A stretch of DNA of 64,000 nt from Antedon mediterranea (taxonomy: Eukaryota > Echinodermata > Crinoidea > Comatulida > Antedonidae): the NCBI RefSeq assembly GCF_964355755.1, contig NC_092670.1, positions 38,551,795-38,615,794 on the forward strand. Reading direction: 5' to 3'. Both the position numbers and the translations under genes were made by a program. Positions 27,201 to 36,200 of this stretch are shown here, one piece after another; the first letter of the stretch is position 1, and every line of letters begins with the position of its first letter. Under the pieces are notes generated by a model that was given only the letters and a program-made list of their open reading frames with translations, was not told the origin of the DNA and did not search any database.

Positions 27201-30200
27201 AAATTTACAACATACTTATATTTGAAACACTATTTTTATTTGACAGGTTTCTGTTGGACACAGTGGTTCGACGATGAAAATGGTGGCAATGTTGATCCAT
27301 CTGCTCAATATGAAATTGAGTCTATTGACGACATCTTTGCACAATATCCAACATTAAGTTGTAAAAACCCTAAGGGAGTCCAATGTCAAACAAACAATGG
27401 TGCTTACGATCAGTCAGTCCAGTGTGATGTAGCATTTGGTTTAAGGTGTACCAATAGTGAAGGAAAGACTTGTGCAAATTACATGATCCGATTTGTTTGC
27501 CCAGAATTGTGCGGCCAAGGAGGAGCTACAGATTCAGGCTCCATGGGCGGACAAGGTGGAATAGATTCTGGTTCAACAACTGGAGGATCACACACCAGTG
27601 GAGGCATGAGTGGAACAGTTGTATCTAGTGATACTGATGGTACAGATTCAGGAGCATCAGGTGCTACTGGAGGATCACAAACCAGTGGAGGCATGAGTGG
27701 AACAGTTGTATCTGGTGGTACTGATGGTACAGACTCTGGAGCATCAGGTGCTACTGGAGGATCACAAACCAGTGAAGGCATGAGTGGAACAATTGTATCT
27801 GGCGGTACTGATGGTACAGACTCTGGAACCTCAGGTGCTACTGGTGGATCACAAGCCAGTGGAGGCATGAGTGGAACAGTTGTATCTGGTGGTACTGATG
27901 GTACAGACTCTGGAGCATCAGGTGCTACTGGAGGATCACAAACCAGTGGAACAGTTGTGTCTGGTGGTACAGGAGTAAAGATACCCACTGTTACAGGTAC
28001 TTTAAGGTTTATTACCATAATCAAAATACTATTAAAAAAACATTTTAAATGAAACAACATTTTACAGTATTGTTTCAATGTAAAAAAAAAAGAAACATAG
28101 CAGAAAAATGTATCTATACAATTTAAATTTACATCATGCTTATATTTTAAACATTATTTTTTTATTTGACAGGTTTCTGTTGGACACAGTGGTTCGACGA
28201 TGAAAATGGTGGCAATGTTGATCCATCTGCACAATATGAAACTGAGTCTATTGACGACATTTTTGCACAATATCCAACATTAAGTTGTAAAAACCCTAAG
28301 GGAGTCCAATGTCAAACAAACAATGGTGCTTACGATCAGTCAGTCCAGTGTGATGTAGCATTTGGTTTAAGGTGTACCAATAGTGAAGGAAAGACTTGTG
28401 CAAATTACATGATCCGATTTGTTTGCCCAGAATTGTGCAGCCAAGGAGGAGTTACAGATTCAGGCTCTATGGGAGGACAAGGTGGACTAGATTCTGGTTC
28501 AACAACTGGAGGATCACACACCAGTGGAGGCATGAGTGGAACAGTTGTATCTGGTGGTACTGATGGTACAGATTCAGGAGCATCAGGTGCTACTGGAGGA
28601 TCACAAACCAGTGGAGGCATGAGTGGAACAGTTGTATCTGGTGGTACTGATGGTACAGATTCTGGAGCATCAGACACTACTGGAGGATCACAAACCAGTG
28701 GAGGCATGAGTGGAACAGTTGTATCTGGTGGTACTGATGGTACAGATTCTGGAGCATCAGGTGCTACTGGAGGATCACAAACCAGTGGAACAGTTGTGTC
28801 TGGTGGTACAGGAGTAAAGATACCCACTGTGACAGGTAATTTAAGGTTTATTACCATAATCAAAATACTATTACAAAACCAATTTAAGTGAAACAACATT
28901 ATACAGTATTGTTTGAATGTAAGAAAAAATTAACTAAATAGAAAAATTTATTTATGCAATTTAAATTTACATCATGCTTATATTTGAAACATTATTTTTT
29001 ATTTGACAGGTTTCTGTTGGACACAGTGGTTCGACGATGAAAATGGTGGCAATGTTGATCCATCTGCTCAATATGAAATTGAGTCTATTGACGACATCTT
29101 TGCACAATATCCAACATTAAGCTGTAAAAACCCTAAGGGAGTCCAATGTCAAACAAACAATGGTGCTTACGATCAGTCAGTCCAGTGTGATGTAGCATTT
29201 GGTTTAAGGTGTACCAATAGTGAAGGAAAGACTTGTGCAAATTACATGATCCGATTTGTTTGCCCAGAATTGTGCGGCCAAGGAGGAGCTACAGATTCAG
29301 GCTCCATGGGCGGACAAGGTGGAATAGATTCTGGTTCAACAACTGGAGGATCACACACCAGTGGAGGCATGAGTGGAACAGTTGTATCTGGTGGTACTGA
29401 CGGTACAGATTCAGGAGCATCAGATGCTACTGGAGGATCACAAACCAGTGGAGGCATGAGTGGAACAGTTGTATCTGGTGGTACTGATGGTACAGACTCT
29501 GGAGCATCAGGTGCTACTGGAGGATCACAAACCAGTGGAGGCATGAGTGGAACAGTTGTATCTGGTGGTACTGATGGTACAGACTCTGGAGCATCAGGTG
29601 CTACTGGAGGATCACAAACCAGTGGAGGCATGAGTGGAACAGTTGTATCTGGTGGTACTGATGGAACAGACTCTGGAGCCTCAGGTGCTACTGGAGGATC
29701 ACAAGCCAGTGGAGGCATGAGTGGAACAGTTGTATCTGGGGGTACTGATGGTACAGACTCTGGAGCATCAGGTGCTACTGGAGGATCACAAACCAGTGGA
29801 ACAGTTGTGTCTGGTGGTACAGGAGTAAAGATACCCACTGTTACAGGTAATTTAAGGTTTATTACCATGATCAAAATACTATTAAAAAAACATTTTAAAT
29901 GAAACAACATTTTACAGTATTGTTTCAATGTAAAAAAAATAAACATAGGAGAAAAATGTATCTATACAATTGAAATTTACATCATGCTTATTATTTGAAA
30001 CATTATTTTTTTATTTGACAGGTTTCTGTTGGACACAGTGGTTCGACGATGAAAATGGTGGCAATGTTGATCCATCTGCTCAATATGAAATTGAGTCTAT
30101 TGACGACATTTTTGCACAATATCCAACATTAAGTTGTAAAAACCCTAAGGGAGTCCAATGTCAAACAAACAATGGTGCTTACGATCAGTCAGTCCAGTGT

Positions 30201-33200
30201 GATGTAGCATTTGGTTTAAGGTGTACCAATAGTGAAGGAAAGACTTGTGCAAATTACATGATCCGATTTGTTTGCCCAGAATTGTGCAGCCAAGGAGGAG
30301 TTACAGATTCAGGCTCCATGGGAGGACAAGGTGGAATAGATTCTGGTTCAACAACTGGAGGATCACACACCAGTGGAGGCATGAGTGGAACAGTTGTATC
30401 TGGTGGTACTGATGGTACAGATTCTGGAGCATCAGGTGATACTGGAGGATCACAAACCAGTGGAACAGTTGTGTCTGGTGGTACAGGAGTAAAGATACCC
30501 ACTGTTACAGGTAATTTAAGGTTTATTACCATAATCAAAATACTATTACAAAACCAATTTAAATGAAACAACATTATACAGTATAGTTTGAATGTAACAA
30601 AAAATTAACTAAATAGAAAAATTTATTTATGCAATTTAAATTTACATCATGCTTATATTTGAAACATTATTTTTTATTTGACAGGTTTCTGTTGGACACA
30701 GTGGTTCGACGATGAAAATGGGGACAATGTTGATCCATCTGCTCAATATGAAATTGAGTCTATTGACGACATCTTTGCACAATATCCAACATTAAGTTGT
30801 AAAAACCCTAAGGGAGTCCAATGTCAAACAAACAATGGTTCTTACGATCAGTCAGTTCAGTGTGATGTAGCATTTGGTTTAAGGTGTACCAATAGTGAAG
30901 GAAAGACTTGTGCAAATTACATGATCCGATTTGTTTGCCCAGAATTGTGCAGCCAAGGAGGAGTTACAGATTCAGGCTCCATGGGCGGACAAGGTGGAAT
31001 AGATTCTGGTTCAACAACTGGAGGATCACACACCAGTGGAGGCATGAGTGGAACAGTTGTATCTGGTGGTACTGATGGTACAGATTCAGGAGCATCAGGT
31101 GCTACTGGAGGATCACAAACCAGTGAAGGCATGAGTGGAACAATTGTATCTGGCGGTACTGATGGTACAGACTCTGGAGCATCAGGTGCTACTGGAGGAT
31201 CACAAACCAGTGGAGGCATGAGTGGAACAGTTGTATCTGGTGGTACTGATGGTACAGACTCTGGAGCATCAGGTGCTACTGGAGGATCACAAACCAGTGG
31301 AGGCATGAGTGGAACAGTTGTATCTGGTGGTACTGATGGTACAGACTCTGGAGCCTCAGGTGCTACTGGAGGATCACAAGCCAGTGGAGGCATGAGTGAA
31401 ACAGTTGTATCTGGGGGTACTGATGGTACAGACTCTGGATCATCAGGTGCTACTGGAGGATCACAAACCAGTGGAACAGTTGTGTCTGGTGGTACAGGAG
31501 TAAAGATACCCACTGTTACAGGTAATTTAAGGTTTATTACCATAATCAAAATACTATTAAAAAAACATTTTAAATGAAACAACATTTTACAGTATTGTTT
31601 CAATGTAAAAAAAATAAACATAGGAGAAAAATGTATCTATACAATTGAAATTTACATCATGCTTATATTTGAAACATTATTTTTTTATTTGACAGGTTTC
31701 TGTTGGACACAGTGGTTCGACGATGAAAATGGTGGCAATGTTGATCCATCTGCTCAATATGAAATTGAGTCTATTGACGACATCTTTGCACAATATCCAA
31801 CATTAAGTTGTAAAAACCCTAAGGGAGTCCAATGTCAAACAAACAATGGTGCTTACGATCAGTCAGTCCAGTGTGATGTAGCATTTGGTTTAAGGTGTAC
31901 CAATAGTGAAGGAAAGACTTGTGCAAATTACATGATCCGATTTGTTTGCCCAGAATTGTGCAGCCAAGGAGGAGTTACAGATTCAGGCTCCATGGGAGGA
32001 CAAGGTGGAATAGATTCTGGTTCAACAACTGGAGGATCACACACCAGTGGAGGCATGAGTGGAACAGTTGTATCTGGTGGTACTGATGGTACAGATTCAG
32101 GAGCATCAGGTGCTACTGGAGGATCACAAACCAGTGAAGGCATGAGTGGAACAATTGTATCTGGCGGTACTGATGGTACAGACTCTGGAGCATCAGGTGC
32201 TACTGGAGGATCACAAACCAGTGGAGGCATGAGTGGAACAGTTGTATCTGGTGGTACTGATGGTACAGACTCTGGAGCATCAGGTGCTACTGGAGGATCA
32301 CAAACCAGTGAAGGCATGAGTGGAACAATTGTATCTGGGGGTACTGATGGTACAGACTCTGGAGCATCAGGTGCTACTGGAGGATCACAAACCAGTGGAG
32401 GCATGAGTGGAACAGTTGTATCTGGTGGTACTGATGGTACAGACTCTGGAGCATCAGGTGCTACTGGAGGATCACAAACCAGTGGAGGCATGAGTGGAAC
32501 AGTTGTATCTGGTGGTACTGATGGAACAGACTCTGGAGCCTCAGGTGCTACTGGAGGATCACAAGCCAGTGGAGGCATGAGTGGAACAGTTGTATCTGGG
32601 GGTACTGATGGTACAGACTCTGGAGCATCAGGTGCTACTGGAGGATCACAAACCAGTGGAACAGTTGTGTCTGGTGGTACAGGAGTAAAGATACCCACTG
32701 TTACAGGTAATTTAAGGTTTATTACCATAATCAAAATACTATTAAAAAAACATTTTAAATGAAACAACATTTTACAGTATTGTTTCAATGTAAAAAAAAT
32801 AAACATAGGAGAAAAATGTATCTATACAATTGAAATTTACATCATGCTTATTATTTAAAACATTATTTTTTTATTTGACAGGTTTCTGTTGGACACAGTG
32901 GTTCGATGATGAAAATGGTGGCAATGTTGATCCATCTGCTCAATATGAAATTGAGTCTATTGACGACATTTTTGCACAATATCCAACATTAAGTTGTAAA
33001 AACCCTAAGGGAGTCCAATGTCAAACAAACAATGGTGCTTACGATCAGTCAGTCCAGTGTGATGTAGCATTTGGTTTAAGGTGTACCAATAGTGAAGGAA
33101 AGACTTGTGCAAATTACATGATCCGATTTGTTTGCCCAGAATTGTGCAGCCAAGGAGGAGTTACAGATTCAGGCTCCATGGGAGGACAAGGTGGAATAGA

Positions 33201-36200
33201 TTCTGGTTCAACAACTGGAGGATCACACACCAGTGGAGGCATGAGTGGAACAGTTGTATCTGGTGGTACTGATGGTACAGATTCTGGAGCATCAGGTGAT
33301 ACTGGAGGATCACAAACCAGTGGAACAGTTGTGTCTGGTGGTACAGGAGTAAAGATACCCACTGTTACAGGTAATTTAAGGTTTATTACCATAATCAAAA
33401 TACTATTACAAAACCAATTTAAATGAAACAACATTATACAGTATAGTTTGAATGTAACAAAAAATTAACTAAATAGAAAAATTTATTTATGCAATTTAAA
33501 TTTACATCATGCTTATATTTGAAACATTATTTTTTATTTGACAGGTTTCTGTTGGACACAGTGGTTCGACGATGAAAATGGGGACAATGTTGATCCATCT
33601 GCTCAATATGAAATTGAGTCTATTGACGACATCTTTGCACAATATCCAACATTAAGTTGTAAAAACCCTAAGGGAGTCCAATGTCAAACAAACAATGGTG
33701 CTTACGATCAGTCAGTCCAGTGTGATGTAGCATTTGGTTTAAGGTGTACCAATAGTGAAGGAAAGACTTGTGCAAATTACATGATCCGATTTGTTTGCCC
33801 AGAATTGTGCAGCCAAGGAGGAGTTACAGATTCAGGCTCCATGGGCGGACAAGGTGGAATAGATTCTGGTTCAACAACTGGAGGATCACACACCAGTGGA
33901 GGCATGAGTGGAACAGTTGTATCTGGTGGTACTGATGGTACAGATTCAGGAGCATCAGGTGCTACTGGAGGATCACAAACCAGTGAAGGCATGAGTGGAA
34001 CAATTGTATCTGGCGGTACTGATGGTACAGACTCTGGAGCATCAGGTGCTACTGGAGGATCACAAACCAGTGGAGGCATGAGTGGAACAGTTGTATCTGG
34101 TGGTACTGATGGTACAGACTCTGGAGCATCAGGTGCTACTGGAGGATCACAAACCAGTGGAGGCATGAGTGGAACAGTTGTATCTGGTGGTACTGATGGT
34201 ACAGACTCTGGAGCCTCAGGTGCTACTGGAGGATCACAAGCCAGTGGAGGCATGAGTGGAACAGTTGTATCTGGGGGTACTGATGGTACAGACTCTGGAG
34301 CATCAGGTGCTACTGGAGGATCACAAACCAGTGGAACAGTTGTGTCTGGTGGTACAGGAGTAAAGATACCCACTGTTACAGGTAATTTAAGGTTTATTAC
34401 CATAATCAAAATACTATTAAAAAAACATTTTAAATGAAACAACATTTTACAGTATTGTTTCAATGTAAAAAAAATAAACATAGGAGAAAAATGTATCTAT
34501 ACAATTGAAATTTACATCATGCTTATATTTGAAACATTATTTTTTTATTTGACAGGTTTCTGTTGGACACAGTGGTTCGACGATGAAAATGGTGGCAATG
34601 TTGATCCATCTGCTCAATATGAAATTGAGTCTATTGACGACATCTTTGCACAATATCCAACATTAAGTTGTAAAAACCCTAAGGGAGTCCAATGTCAAAC
34701 AAACAATGGTGCTTACGATCAGTCAGTCCAGTGTGATGTAGCATTTGGTTTAAGGTGTACCAATAGTGAAGGAAAGACTTGTGCAAATTACATGATCCGA
34801 TTTGTTTGCCCAGAATTGTGCAGCCAAGGAGGAGTTACAGATTCAGGCTCCATGGGCGGACAAGGTGGAATAGATTCTGGTTCAACAACTGGAGGATCAC
34901 ACACCAGTGGAGGCATGAGTGGAACAGTTGTATCTGGTGGTACTGATGGTACAGATTCAGGAGCATCAGGTGCTACTGGAGGATCACAAACCAGTGAAGG
35001 CATGAGTGGAACAATTGTATCTGGCGGTACTGATGGTACAGACTCTGGAGCATCAGGTGCTACTGGAGGATCACAAACCAGTGGAGGCATGAGTGGAACA
35101 GTTGTATCTGGTGGTACTGATGGTACAGACTCTGGAGCATCAGGTGCTACTGGAGGATCACAAACCAGTGGAGGCATGAGTGGAACAGTTGTATCTGGTG
35201 GTACTGATGGTACAGACTCTGGAGCCTCAGGTGCTACTGGAGGATCACAAGCCAGTGGAGGCATGAGTGGAACAGTTGTATCTGGGGGTACTGATGGTAC
35301 AGACTCTGGAGCATCAGGTGCTACTGGAGGATCACAAACCAGTGGAACAGTTGTGTCTGGTGGTACAGGAGTAAAGATACCCACTGTTACAGGTAATTTA
35401 AGGTTTATTACCATAATCAAAATACTATTAAAAAAACATTTTAAATGAAACAACATTTTACAGTATTGTTTCAATGTAAAAAAAATAAACATAGGAGAAA
35501 AATGTATCTATACAATTGAAATTTACATCATGCTTATATTTGAAACATTATTTTTTTATTTGACAGGTTTCTGTTGGACACAGTGGTTCGACGATGAAAA
35601 TGGTGGCAATGTTGATCCATCTGCTCAATATGAAATTGAGTCTATTGACGACATCTTTGCACAATATCCAACATTAAGTTGTAAAAACCCTAAGGGAGTC
35701 CAATGTCAAACAAACAATGGTGCTTACGATCAGTCAGTCCAGTGTGATGTAGCATTTGGTTTAAGGTGTACCAATAGTGAAGGAAAGACTTGTGCAAATT
35801 ACATGATCCGATTTGTTTGCCCAGAATTGTGCAGCCAAGGAGGAGTTACAGATTCAGGCTCCATGGGAGGACAAGGTGGAATAGATTCTGGTTCAACAAC
35901 TGGAGGATCACACACCAGTGGAGGCATGAGTGGAACAGTTGTGTCTGGTGGTACTGATGGTACAGATTCAGGAGCATCAGGTGCTACTGGAGGATCACAA
36001 ACCAGTGGAGGCATGAGTGGAACAATTGTATCTGGCGGTACTGATGGTACAGACTCTGGAGCATCAGGTGCTACTGGAGGATCACAAACCAGTGGAGGCA
36101 TGAGTGGAACAGTTGTATCTGGTGGTACTGATAGTACAGACTCTGGAGCATCAGGTGCTACTGGAGGATCACAAACCAGTGGAACAGTTGTGTCTGGTGG